Below, piece after piece: positions 53,792 to 63,442 of a DNA stretch of 64,000 bases. The first letter of the stretch is position 1; each line of letters starts with the position of its first letter. The notes beneath the pieces were generated by a model that saw nothing but the letters and a program-made list of their open reading frames with translations, was not told where the DNA came from and did no database searches. Both the position numbers and the translations under genes were made by a program. The DNA lies in assembly GCF_002813775.1 (NCBI RefSeq), contig NZ_CP020370.1, positions 5,605,501 through 5,669,500 on the forward strand, written 5' to 3'. Source of the stretch: Candidatus Thiodictyon syntrophicum (GTDB lineage: Bacteria; Pseudomonadota; Gammaproteobacteria; Chromatiales; Chromatiaceae).

Positions 53792-53902
53792 TCACCGCGG
53801 CCGGTAATCCCGCCCCAACAGCGCATCGACGCAGTAGCCGCAGCGCCTTTCCTGCACCAGCCAGGCGAGCCGGTCAACTCCATGCAGCGTGGTGGCGCTC
53901 AT
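53792..53902 (-). CDS. Possible 36-aa ORF coupled to the preceding gene
   Basis: MSATTLHGVDRLAWLVQERR then CGYC and a short tail. The ATG overlaps the previous stop (ATGA). The C-x2-C pair hints at metal binding or a disulfide, but the ORF is short and unproved. Confidence 0.35.
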   Translation of the reverse strand: MSATTLHGVDRLAWLVQERRCGYCVDALLGRDYRPR

Positions 53903-54255
53903 GCGTCACCCTCCTCATCATCGTCGTCCGCACCACGCGCGAAGAGGTCCACCAACCCGGCGATCTGCGCAAGAACCTCGGGCGGAACCGACTCACGCTC
54001 AAGGATCCCCAGCGCCACCGCACGCGCCACCGGGAGCACCGGATCATTCCCGGCATAGCGCTTCCAGATGTCACGCGCAATCCCGTTGTGATAGGCATGG
54101 ACGGACTGATCCAGTTCATCGCAGCTCAGGGCGCCCGCGCGCCACTGGTCGAACCGCTCCGCCAGGGCCACCAGCGCCACGCGCATCTCGGCTTCCCAGG
54201 CGCGGTCCGCCTGCTCGGCCAGCAAACGTTTGAGCTTCTTTGGGATCTGGTTCAT
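53899..54255 (-). CDS. Small helical protein of unknown function
   Basis: 118 aa from MNQIPKKLKRLLAEQADRAW. Helical, with VALAERFDQWRAGALSCDEL and VHAYHNGIARDIWKRY; acidic end DDDDEEGDA. Similar small proteins recur in gammaproteobacteria, but no role is known. An unproved 36-aa ORF overlaps its stop. Borders the eroded TA cluster. Confidence 0.65.
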   Translation of the reverse strand: MNQIPKKLKRLLAEQADRAWEAEMRVALVALAERFDQWRAGALSCDELDQSVHAYHNGIARDIWKRYAGNDPVLPVARAVALGILERESVPPEVLAQIAGLVDLFARGADDDDEEGDA

Positions 54256-54312
54256 TGGATAGACCTGCTTCACCGTCTTGGCGGCCCCGAGCATAACCTC
54301 GGCCACGGCAAT

Positions 54313-54597
54313 TCATCCACCTCGCGGCGCAGCACGCAACGCAACCCCCCGGATCGTCAAACGGCCGATTGGTTTGCGCGACAACCAGAATATCGTAATC
54401 GCTTCATGCGTCCTGGGCGGACGCGCGCCCGCCGCCACCAGCAGCGCTTTAAGCAGTTTCTCTGCCGCCTGCTGACAGTGAAAGCAGATCGCATCGTCGA
54501 GCCGTTCCGCCGATTCGGCGAGCAACTGCGCGACGCGATAATCCTCCGCGACCTTCGTCAGCCAATCGTTGACCTCCGGATCATCAGGCCGCCTCAT
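54313..54597 (-). pseudogene. HEPN-domain gene, truncated and joined to an MNT fragment
   Basis: The first 64 residues (MRRPDDPEVNDWLTKVAEDY, then CFHCQQAAEKLLKALLV) are a normal HEPN start. Then the frame enters DNA at 54339-54403 that matches the inside of the neighbouring MNT gene (around 54730-54790) in another frame, giving an unrelated tail to 94 aa. The later helices, where the HEPN RNase motif sits, are missing. A deletion between this gene and a second MNT copy explains it. Confidence 0.75.
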
Positions 54598-54907
54598 AAA
54601 GAACCTCCCCGTGCTCAACGGCATCCCGTACCACCCCAGTGAGCCAAGTCGAATACTTGCGGAACTCATCAGGAGTGACGACGACGATATCCTTTGAGAC
54701 GCGCACGTCACGGACTGCCCGCCGCGCCGCAACCCCCCGATCCTCAAATGGAAGATCGGTGTCCGCGACGACTAAAATGTCGTAATCGCTATCGGGCTGA
54801 GCGGTCCCGCGCGCACGCGATCCGAAGAGAATAATCCGGCGCGGTGCGAGGGCCGCTACCAGCCGGTCGCGAAGCAATTCTACCGTCGGGTTGACCAATA
54901 CACCCAT
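54584..54907 (-). CDS. MNT nucleotidyltransferase-domain protein
   Basis: 107 aa. The minimal nucleotidyltransferase motif GSRARGTAQPDSDYDILVV is intact (Gly-Ser, then D-x-D). MNT proteins paired with HEPN toxins AMPylate and neutralise the toxin. It overlaps the HEPN start by 14 bases. Here the antitoxin side appears whole while the HEPN is broken. Confidence 0.88.
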   Translation of the reverse strand: MGVLVNPTVELLRDRLVAALAPRRIILFGSRARGTAQPDSDYDILVVADTDLPFEDRGVAARRAVRDVRVSKDIVVVTPDEFRKYSTWLTGVVRDAVEHGEVLYEAA

Positions 54908-55086
54908 GCCTCATCCTCCTCCGGTTTCAGCCAATCTTTGGCCAGCGCCGCCTCTGCCAACAGCGCTGGCTCATTCGCTTGATCATCCAGCAATGTGAGC
55001 AGGGAACGTCCGGACGGCAAGCGGATGAGTGGCTCCAGTGGGTGCACTTGGCCGCTGGCATCGATCTCCGTTTTGTTGATGGTCAC
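54880..55086 (-). CDS. Small antitoxin-like protein
   Basis: 68 aa from a GTG that overlaps the PIN stop (GTGA). TINKTEIDASGQVHPLEPLI then a short beta region and the family tail ALAKDWLKPEEDEAW. This pattern is that of an antitoxin normally partnered with MazF or PIN. Its end overlaps the MNT start by 28 bases. Confidence 0.65.
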   Translation of the reverse strand: MTINKTEIDASGQVHPLEPLIRLPSGRSLLTLLDDQANEPALLAEAALAKDWLKPEEDEAWVYWSTRR

Positions 55087-55295
55087 GAGAAGCCCTCGCG
55101 CAGCAAGGCCCAAAAGCCCGCCTGTTGGAAATGCTCGTCGGTGGTGAGTGCGTCGGTCAGCCCGCGATCCTGCATGAGTCGGATTCTTGCCGCCTCCATC
55201 TGCTCGGCGAGTGCGATGGCACGCACATGCAACTGATCCTTTGCCGAGGAAAGGGCAATCGCATAGGCGGTGTCCAGAAACACCTCAGTCGACAT
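55083..55295 (-). pseudogene. PIN-domain toxin with an internal deletion
   Basis: 70 aa. The N-terminal STEVFLDTAYAIALSSAKDQ (catalytic Asp) runs to ARIRL, then joins directly to MQDRGLTDALTTDEHFQQAG, the C-terminal end of PIN toxins. Relatives have about 70-80 residues between. The frame is preserved, but the central acidic residues are lost. Confidence 0.7.
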
Positions 55296-55518
55296 GGGGT
55301 CGCGCCCCACCATACAGATACTCGTCGACCTTCTCCGACCAGTCGGGGGGGCCTTCCAGCTCAAGCGCGCGCGCCGTGCGAAGGAAAGACGGGGCCTCCT
55401 GCTCGGCGGGCGGCAGGCTCTCGATGGCCATGCGCACACGGGTATTGGGGGCCAGGGCGATCGGCCCCGTCGGCCGAAAGACCTTCCCGTCGTACAATAC
55501 TTCAATTGTGTCGGTCAT
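55285..55518 (-). CDS. DUF104 antitoxin
   Basis: 77 aa. MTDTIEVLYDGKVFRPTGPI is the AF2212-like DUF104 start; the tail PDWSEKVDEYLYGGA is the toxin-binding end. It is upstream of and overlaps the PIN gene by 11 bases, so it was the cognate antitoxin. The gene looks intact. Confidence 0.8.
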   Translation of the reverse strand: MTDTIEVLYDGKVFRPTGPIALAPNTRVRMAIESLPPAEQEAPSFLRTARALELEGPPDWSEKVDEYLYGGARPHVD

Positions 55519-55623
55519 TGTTCACCTCCTCTTGCCGATATCAATGCGGGATTGTGCAGCCGCGGCCCTCACGCGACGCTGGAGCGTCGGAACTTGCTCC
55601 AACAGTGTTACGACTTCGCTACA

Positions 55624-56187
55624 TCAGTGTGGTTCCGGCCTGTCTTCCCCGCGCGGTGACCCAACGTCAACCAATCCATACCGTCGCGCCGTTGCATCGC
55701 TAATCACCGCAACCGCAGTCGGTTTCAGCCGCCAAGTCTTCACGGTGGCGTGCAGGGCCTTGGACAACGCATCCTGCAAGGGCACACACCAAGCGTCCTG
55801 GTGTCCGTTGATGACCAGCACTAGCCGAAAGTCGGCCCGTGCGAGATCGGTCGTCTTGAAGGTCTCAGGAAGCGCGTCGCGCCCGTTCTCATGTCGTCCG
55901 AGACAGGCCGCAATCAGGAGCGTCAAGGCGTTCGTCAGCTTGTCGCGAATCTCGCAGATAAAGTCGTCGAAGCCCGGCTGGGTCTCCGGACGGGGTGTAC
56001 TCGACTTCGCTTCGATGATCCACAGGCGCGGTGGATCGGCAGCGGCGCAAGGCGACACGATCATCTCGGCCATCTTGACGCCGTGCGCGATCCGCCTATA
56101 CAGTTGGCTGCCTTCGATATGGAAGCAGTGCCCCTGCGGGTACGGCCCGAAGCACATTCCGGACTCGACAATCGGCTCCGCGGTCAT
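55624..56187 (-). CDS. Partner of the AAA ATPase, E-x-K nuclease-like
   Basis: 187 aa. RLWIIEAKSSTP (Glu59-Ala-Lys61) with an acidic residue before (Glu41 in KMAEMIV, or Asp51) is what a PD-(D/E)xK nuclease core would show. The rest (FICEIRDKLTNALTLLIAAC, then LVINGHQDAWCVPL) recurs in proteins next to AAA ATPases. Starts inside the ATPase stop (ATGA). Last gene of the operon. The nuclease call is inference; the motif is weak. Confidence 0.6.
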   Translation of the reverse strand: MTAEPIVESGMCFGPYPQGHCFHIEGSQLYRRIAHGVKMAEMIVSPCAAADPPRLWIIEAKSSTPRPETQPGFDDFICEIRDKLTNALTLLIAACLGRHENGRDALPETFKTTDLARADFRLVLVINGHQDAWCVPLQDALSKALHATVKTWRLKPTAVAVISDATARRYGLVDVGSPRGEDRPEPH

Positions 56188-57260
56188 TTCAGCACCAGGT
56201 CCACTTCTTCTTTGTAAAGCCGGATGGATTCGTCGATGATGGGATTGGAAGGCATCCCATCCTTCAGATCGGCGATCTCCCAGGCGTCCCCTTCAGCCAT
56301 GGCCACGGGAATCGAGATTCCCTTCTCCTGAGCGATCAGATACAGTTTCTTGACGACAAAATAGGAGTGGCTTGCGAGGAAGATCTGAATATCCTGGTCG
56401 AACGCCTCGACCAATGAATAAAGCACATCGAGAAAAGCGGTGATCGCCTCCGGATGCAGCGTCGACTCGGGCTCATCGACAAACAGAATCGACCCTCTGC
56501 GTAGCTGGCGGTTACGCAGAAGACGATCCAAGACTGCGAGCTTGCGGGCACCCTCGGCCGCCAGACCGATTGCGTGCTCCCGATCACCGACGCGGAAGCG
56601 CCAGACGCTTTGAGGAATCGGAATGCCCTGAGATGGCGTCATGACGAGATCGTAATCGGCACGGCCACCGACCCGCTGGTGAAGCGCTGACATCGGGTGC
56701 GCGACGCCTTGCGGATAGTCGATGACGTCTGGTTGATAGCTCAAGGCGTCGACAAGATCCAGATAGGTATCGTCGAAGCCGAACAAGCGCAAGTCCCGGC
56801 GCGTCCGCAGGATCACATTGTGCAAAGAGACGACCTCTTTAGCGGGAATAAAAATCGACGTGTAAATGGGGGTTCTGATCGCCTGATTCTCGAAACGGAC
56901 ATCGCCCCGCTTGGCGTTCTGGGGTATCGAAAAGGCGAGCAGCTTTGCTGGATCGCGCGGAGCCATCGGCCACCGCAGCATTATCTCCGCGGACAGGTCC
57001 GCATCGGAGCCGATTCGCACCAAATCCCCCAGGTTGTCGTATTGAAAGGTCCAAAAGAGCTTCTTTTCCAGGATCTCCCCGGAGCTCATCGGCTCGTCGC
57101 CGCGCTTTTCTTCCAGTGCCCGGAGCGCACAATACAGCGCCTTGAGCAGGAAGGTCTTACCGGTGCCGTTGCGCCCGATGACCAAATTGATCGGCCCGAG
57201 ATCGCGCCAGGCGAAGTCCGCAATGGGACCGAAATTCTTGAGCTCGACGCTTTCGATCAT
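56184..57260 (-). CDS. AAA family ATPase (OLD/RecF-like)
   Basis: 358 aa. Walker A GRNGTGKT (29-36), Walker B FVDEPESTLHPEA (from 260) and the ASHS switch (296-299). ATPases of this shape form the engine of several phage-defence systems, including PARIS and Septu. It overlaps both neighbours by four bases, in a tight three-gene module with a helical protein upstream and an E-x-K protein downstream. Confidence 0.85.
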   Translation of the reverse strand: MIESVELKNFGPIADFAWRDLGPINLVIGRNGTGKTFLLKALYCALRALEEKRGDEPMSSGEILEKKLFWTFQYDNLGDLVRIGSDADLSAEIMLRWPMAPRDPAKLLAFSIPQNAKRGDVRFENQAIRTPIYTSIFIPAKEVVSLHNVILRTRRDLRLFGFDDTYLDLVDALSYQPDVIDYPQGVAHPMSALHQRVGGRADYDLVMTPSQGIPIPQSVWRFRVGDREHAIGLAAEGARKLAVLDRLLRNRQLRRGSILFVDEPESTLHPEAITAFLDVLYSLVEAFDQDIQIFLASHSYFVVKKLYLIAQEKGISIPVAMAEGDAWEIADLKDGMPSNPIIDESIRLYKEEVDLVLK

Positions 57261-57949
57261 CTTGTGTCTCCAGTGGCCCCGGCATCCCGATCTTCGCGCA
57301 GATAGACGACGAACGCCGATTCCGGGAGGCCAAACGCGCAGAGAAGACGCTTGATGTTGTCCCGGATCTGGTTGGCCGAAAGGTTGGTTTCGGCAAGCAC
57401 GCCCCGGCCGTAGTCCCGCGCGATGCGGAGATCCGCGGCCTGCCTGGAAAAATGCTTATTGCCTTTGGAACTGACGAAATCCGGATTGGTCGGCAAGGCA
57501 TTGAAGACAACTGGCTGCAAGGATGCGAGATAACGGCACAGTGTCTCGTAGACCTGGGACCAGGTGTTGGTACCGTCGAAGGGTACGCCGCTCAGGGTGA
57601 AGATCGCTGGCCGCTTGTAGCGGAAATCCTCGGCCAGACCATGGGGCACGCGCCGGTCGAGTGCGCGGATCAGGCGCTCCCGCCGCTCCCGCTCGGCCTC
57701 CGACGCGGGGGCGCTCGGTGCCTCGAAGGTCGGGACCTGCGTATAATCTTGGACCAGATCCGACAGCCGGCCCGAGACCTCGCGGAATTCGCCCACGGAC
57801 TTGTTGAACGCCTTCTTGAAGGTTAGACCTTTATCCAGTGCGTCGTTGTCGTTGTGGTCGATGTTCAGCCAGATGTCGTCGGAAAGGGCGAGCAGGTCCT
57901 CGCCGACGGTCTCCAGATTGGTCAGGATGCTTTGGATTCGTTCGCGCAT
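57257..57949 (-). CDS. Helical protein of the ATPase module
   Basis: 230 aa from MRERIQSILTNLETVGEDLL. Coiled N-terminal part, a Pro-rich linker (PTFEAPSAPASEAE), and a C-terminal domain with RGVLAETNLSANQIRDNIKR. An alternative ATG at 58012 has AAGGAGG three bases upstream, inside a hairpin. Function unknown; always expected to work with the ATPase next door. Confidence 0.65.
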   Translation of the reverse strand: MRERIQSILTNLETVGEDLLALSDDIWLNIDHNDNDALDKGLTFKKAFNKSVGEFREVSGRLSDLVQDYTQVPTFEAPSAPASEAERERRERLIRALDRRVPHGLAEDFRYKRPAIFTLSGVPFDGTNTWSQVYETLCRYLASLQPVVFNALPTNPDFVSSKGNKHFSRQAADLRIARDYGRGVLAETNLSANQIRDNIKRLLCAFGLPESAFVVYLREDRDAGATGDTR

Positions 57950-59013
57950 GATTTTGTAAACCAAGAGCATTGTAGTGAAGACTTGTCTGGTGAACGCTGC
58001 AAAGGAATACATAATCCTCCTTTGCAGCCATCAAGCTCCGACTCCACTTTCTTGTAGCTGGCTGCGTCGGCCTTAAAGGATGCCGAGCACGACTTCGCTG
58101 CTTTTGATCCTTCAAAGCTGTCGAGACCGTGACCAAGATCCCAAACATAGTCACCAAATCGAAGAAAGCGGTCTCTGGCAAAGACTTTGAAATCTCTGTC
58201 CGTAACCAATTGGACCGTCAGTCGCTTTACATTACCTTTCGGCAATCGCCCCGCCAACTTTTTCAGCTTTGGCTCCATGGCACTCTTGGTAGACTCTATC
58301 GTCGGATCGCCGAACTGTTCCCATAGCTTGCTGGTCCAGGACGAGTACAATTTTACGTACCGCGGTCCGCTGGCGTCTTGGTCGAGCAGATGCAGAAAAC
58401 GTTCCAGACCCGAAAACCCGTCGCGTGGCCTTAGGTGCTGCTCCATCGCGTAGCGATCAACCAGCGAAATGTTCTTAATGGCGGCAAGTGCAAGAGGCCG
58501 AAAGCGCAGGTTCCATATCGTTCGATAGTCCTCGCCTATCTCGATGTGGCGGCCCGAGATATCTTCGGCAGCCTTAAACACCGAAGAGCAACGTGCCTCA
58601 AACAGGTGACAAACGACGAGTTGGCGGGCATCAGCAGCCGGCAATACGATTTCGGTCTGCTCCTCGGCGACATTGAATTCCGCCAGGGCGAGCGTGTTAT
58701 CAACGAGCGCCAACGATGCGAAGGCGCAGATTTTCTCTTTGGCAGCTAACGTGACCGCTCCATCCCAGTCGTTCCTACAGGGGATATACGGACACCGCTC
58801 CAGCATCGCCTGCCATTGCGGTCTGATTTTTTGCGGAAGCGCAGCAATTGCCCGCATTAGAGTAGAGCTTTCAATGTTGTCGCCGTCATGCACAAGAAGT
58901 CCGAAACGTCGCCAAATTTCAAATAGATCGTGATGGCATTTCCGCGAGACCTGGAGAGTCCATTCCCGCTCGGGGGTCACGCTGTCCGCATTGATAACGA
59001 AGGGCACCAACAT
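57922..59013 (-). CDS. Partner of the DUF3696 ATPase
   Basis: 363 aa from MLVPFVINADSVTPEREWTL. The N-terminal domain VSRKCHHDLFEIWRRFGLLV is followed by a long middle region. About residues 276-302 read KVFARDRFLRFGDYVWDLGH, which recalls the phospholipase-D-like phosphotransferase strand (HDRF...), though without the His. The last 35 residues look unlike the rest. Two bases separate it from the ATPase stop. The effector role is inferred. Confidence 0.6.
   Translation of the reverse strand: MLVPFVINADSVTPEREWTLQVSRKCHHDLFEIWRRFGLLVHDGDNIESSTLMRAIAALPQKIRPQWQAMLERCPYIPCRNDWDGAVTLAAKEKICAFASLALVDNTLALAEFNVAEEQTEIVLPAADARQLVVCHLFEARCSSVFKAAEDISGRHIEIGEDYRTIWNLRFRPLALAAIKNISLVDRYAMEQHLRPRDGFSGLERFLHLLDQDASGPRYVKLYSSWTSKLWEQFGDPTIESTKSAMEPKLKKLAGRLPKGNVKRLTVQLVTDRDFKVFARDRFLRFGDYVWDLGHGLDSFEGSKAAKSCSASFKADAASYKKVESELDGCKGGLCIPLQRSPDKSSLQCSWFTKSCANESKAS
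57997..58030 (-). promoter_or_regulatory. Hairpin hiding a Shine-Dalgarno
   Basis: On the minus strand CTGCAAAGGA and TCCTTTGCAG pair, burying AAGGAGG and an ATG (58012). This may tune translation of the gene at 57257. Confidence 0.45.
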
Positions 59014-59015
59014 GG

Positions 59016-61118
59016 TCAGCGCCCCGCGAACTTTTCGCGGTAGGATTCCTCGAAGAATCCGCCCGGCCACTCATCAATGAAATCGCCGTCCTCGTCGATC
59101 TCGATACGGCGTATCCGTGGCCCGCTATCGGTAGACTCGACAAAATGCACCGCGATGTCCTTCGGCGTCACTGCCGGGATTCCCTCAGGCAAGACGCCCT
59201 TTGCCGTCTCCCTGATCCGGCGCAGACAGCGCAGCATCAGGTGCTCGCTGTGGGTCTCGATCAGAAATAGAGCGTCGGGATTGGCCTTCGCCTGGCTGAT
59301 GAACAGGTCGGCCAGCACGACCTGGAAAGCCGGGTGGAGGTTCGACTCGGGCTCTTCGATGGCGACGATTCCCGCGGCGTGTCGCAACGCCGCGACCACG
59401 ACCGGAATGAGTTGCGACAAACCCACACCAAGGTCCTGAGGTGCCAACGAAACGCCCGTGCGGACATCGCAAAGCTCAAGCTTGTTCGCATCCTCCGGCA
59501 ATTGTTCAAGTCGCCCGCGAATCGAGTCCACGATGGCGCCGAGATCGCCCAACATGAGGTCTTGCCAAAGCGAGCTTTCCATCGGGAGAATCTTATTTCG
59601 ATGGACTGCCACGGAATAGTCGGTGCGAAAACCGGTGCTGGACCCGGACAGCCAGTCGTTCACCCGCTGCACAAGCGAGGGATCGGCGGCGCCTGCCAAC
59701 GCATACCAGGCGGCAAGTCCGCTTCCCCAGTCGGGCGCGGAAGGCGCGTCTCTCAGCCGAAAATCCCGGGACGGCAGTCGTCTGTAAGGCCCTAGATAGA
59801 TGGCATCGTTCTTCAGGGCTTGAAGCAAGAGCTCGCCAGGTCGAACGACGAAAGGACTCAAGACTCCAAGGATACGAGCCCGCTTCTCGTAGAACCACAC
59901 GAGCGGCTGCGACGCGAGCGGCGACCCGAGCGGTTCGTTCCATCCAGGAAGTGCCGTGCCGATAAACAACAATTTCTCTGGAATGCGCAGGTCCCCGAAC
60001 CCGCAATATTCTTCCCTGGCTAGCAGGCCGTCTAGCGCGGATTCAAATGGCTCCGTGTGGAGTAACCGCAAGCCCTCGGATAGGGCAGTAATTTCTTCTA
60101 AATCTCCCTGCTCAGTAACGGAATACCAATGGCTATCTATCTCCACGATATTGCTTTCTAGCTCCCGAAATTTTGGGTAATCAAAACGCACCCGGCCAAC
60201 GGCCGCGGCAGAATTTAGCAACTCTTGTCTTTGTATGTATTTTGGATTCTGCTCGTGAGTCTCAGGATCGACCGTATCGTCTCCCCAAAGTCCCTCTCCG
60301 CGAACGATTTCCGACACCAGATTATCGAAGTCGCTTCGCGTCATCTTATTGGCGCCGGGGTGAACCTTTTCGTCCGGTGCAGCGACAGTCGCACCCTGAC
60401 GCAGGCCGTGTCGAGAGCTTCCGTCAGACGAGATGTACCCGGACACCCAGCTTCGGGCAACGCGCTCAAGATCCCAGTCGAAATCGCTTTTCTCGCCCTG
60501 AGTATAGTGCGCTGCCACCACCGGAAATAGCTTGCTGTCCAGAAACGACAGTCGGGCACACTCCTCAGCGTCGTCAACGGTAATCTCGGCGTATTTTGCA
60601 GGTCCACGTCCTACGCAATAGCGCAGTACGGCTGGACCGCCGGACGAGCGACGCGAGCGCGCACCCAACCAACCGATCTCCAACTCGACCCAAAGATCGG
60701 CGGAAACGTCGTGCGATTCCGAGAGGGCATCGACATTGAAAATCTCGCTTATGCCCTCGTCTTCGGGCTCATCGTCCGAGTCCGCGAACTCCTCATCTTC
60801 GTCGAGTGCCTCTTGCCTGACGGCAAGAGCCGGAAGATCAATGGCCAGATCGAATCGCATGCGAATGCTGCGCCTTGCATCGTGGCCGTGGACCAGATTC
60901 GCGAACCCTCCCAGATCGACGCTATCGCCGCCCAGCTCGCTACGGCGAGCGTCGCAGTTATTCCGTTCCAACACCTCCCGGGCATACATGATCGCCTGAA
61001 CGACGGTGCTCTTGCCCGCGTTATTGGGGCCGAACAGCAGCGTCAGCGGTGCAAATTCGATCCGCACCGGCTCGCGGATACCTTTGAAGTTTTCGAGGGT
61101 GAGTGCCTTGAGGATCAT
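59016..61118 (-). CDS. AAA family ATPase with DUF3696
   Basis: 700 aa. Walker A GPNNAGKST (30-38), a long insert with an acidic tract (DEDEEFADSDDEPEDEG), Walker B AIEEPESNLHPAFQ (about 585), ETHSEH switch, and the DUF3696 C-terminus GDFIDEWPGGFFEESYREKF. The fold is RecF/OLD-like. These proteins are common in defence islands with a partner gene, as here. The gap from the gene before is 45 bases. Confidence 0.9.
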   Translation of the reverse strand: MILKALTLENFKGIREPVRIEFAPLTLLFGPNNAGKSTVVQAIMYAREVLERNNCDARRSELGGDSVDLGGFANLVHGHDARRSIRMRFDLAIDLPALAVRQEALDEDEEFADSDDEPEDEGISEIFNVDALSESHDVSADLWVELEIGWLGARSRRSSGGPAVLRYCVGRGPAKYAEITVDDAEECARLSFLDSKLFPVVAAHYTQGEKSDFDWDLERVARSWVSGYISSDGSSRHGLRQGATVAAPDEKVHPGANKMTRSDFDNLVSEIVRGEGLWGDDTVDPETHEQNPKYIQRQELLNSAAAVGRVRFDYPKFRELESNIVEIDSHWYSVTEQGDLEEITALSEGLRLLHTEPFESALDGLLAREEYCGFGDLRIPEKLLFIGTALPGWNEPLGSPLASQPLVWFYEKRARILGVLSPFVVRPGELLLQALKNDAIYLGPYRRLPSRDFRLRDAPSAPDWGSGLAAWYALAGAADPSLVQRVNDWLSGSSTGFRTDYSVAVHRNKILPMESSLWQDLMLGDLGAIVDSIRGRLEQLPEDANKLELCDVRTGVSLAPQDLGVGLSQLIPVVVAALRHAAGIVAIEEPESNLHPAFQVVLADLFISQAKANPDALFLIETHSEHLMLRCLRRIRETAKGVLPEGIPAVTPKDIAVHFVESTDSGPRIRRIEIDEDGDFIDEWPGGFFEESYREKFAGR

Positions 61119-61163
61119 CGGGTTATCCTGTGCGTTCCGTGGGTGTCGGTGATGCCGGTCGGG

Positions 61164-61604
61164 TTATCTGGCAGGTGCCAGGTCTGCGCCTGCTTGGTCC
61201 AGGCCCTCGCTCGACAGGTCGAGACCATGTATGTCATTGACCAGACGGAGGTCTTCGCGGACCGTCTCGTCGTCGATGACCATACCGTAGCCGAAGTGCT
61301 CCTTGAGGAGGTCATGGAATTCATCGAAGCCGAGTCCGGCGAGTGCCGCCGCGGCGGCGAAGCTGATCTTGTGGGAATGGTAGAGACTGGCGGCGAGGAA
61401 GAAGTTTCCGGCGCCCTGGCCCAGCGGCTCCAGGACCGGCACGAAGTCCGGGTTGATCTGCGCGGTGGACATGGGTTCCGGCTCCGGATTGGTTGTTCGT
61501 GTGGCGAGTCGCTCGGTGTCGCGGCCCTGGTCCAGTTCGGCGATGGACTCCAGCAGGCGCCGGGCGTTGTTTGGGCTGCGCAGTAGATGGGCAGTCTCGG
61601 TCAT
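61164..61604 (-). CDS. YefM tail fused to a UPF0175 antitoxin
   Basis: 146 aa. Residues 1-36 (MTETAHLLRSPNNARRLLES...) match the end of Phd/YefM antitoxins. From Met45 (MSTAQINPDFVPVLEPLG, then LYHSHKISFAAAAALAGLGF) it is a UPF0175 antitoxin. GGAG nine bases before Met45 suggests that 61472 is an independent start. A recombination product; the neighbouring toxin genes are absent. Confidence 0.7.
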   Translation of the reverse strand: MTETAHLLRSPNNARRLLESIAELDQGRDTERLATRTTNPEPEPMSTAQINPDFVPVLEPLGQGAGNFFLAASLYHSHKISFAAAAALAGLGFDEFHDLLKEHFGYGMVIDDETVREDLRLVNDIHGLDLSSEGLDQAGADLAPAR

Positions 61605-61789
61605 GGCGTCGTGGTCCTGTTGATCGGCAGCCGGTCCAGGAACTCGTCCAGGTTACCCTTTGCCGATGCGGTTGGGTCGGACTCGAACAGGACGATGACG
61701 CGGACCGGTCCGGGCGCGACATGATCCGGGAGTCTCACCCGGAGTTCATGGTCCGGCGTGATGATGGCGTTGATTTCGATGGCTTGCAT
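61601..61789 (-). CDS. Small antitoxin-like protein
   Basis: 62 aa: MQAIEINAIITPDHELRVRL then PDHVAPGPVRVIVLFESD, a beta-rich antitoxin shape known from PIN partners. The stop overlaps the next ATG. First gene after the sigma54-like promoter. Confidence 0.6.
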   Translation of the reverse strand: MQAIEINAIITPDHELRVRLPDHVAPGPVRVIVLFESDPTASAKGNLDEFLDRLPINRTTTP

Positions 61790-61845
61790 CGGACTGAGTC
61801 CCCAAGGGTTTGAAGTCGTATCGAGGCGCGCTTTGGTACCAGTAA

Positions 61846-61861
61846 AGCAGATGTCATGCCA
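61846..61861 (-). promoter_or_regulatory. Sigma54-like promoter, -24/-12
   Basis: On the minus strand TGGCATGACATCTGCT. Against TGGCACG-N4-TTGCW it keeps the invariant GG and GC at the right spacing, with two mismatches. It starts at the base after the activator's stop codon and predicts a start of transcription near 61835, 46 bases before the next ATG. Confidence 0.5.
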
Positions 61862-63373
<1,512 letters not shown>

Positions 63374-63442
63374 GATGACGGATCTTAGGGGCTGGCGCGG
63401 GGTAAGGCGAATCGCGCGCGGGGCGGCTTCCGTCGCTGCCGG

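Noticed and set aside
57841-57856. GTCGTTGTCGTTGT inside the helical-protein gene as a fourth hairpin element
   Set aside because: Only two hexamers, no complementary arm; it encodes an Asp-Asn run within a real gene.
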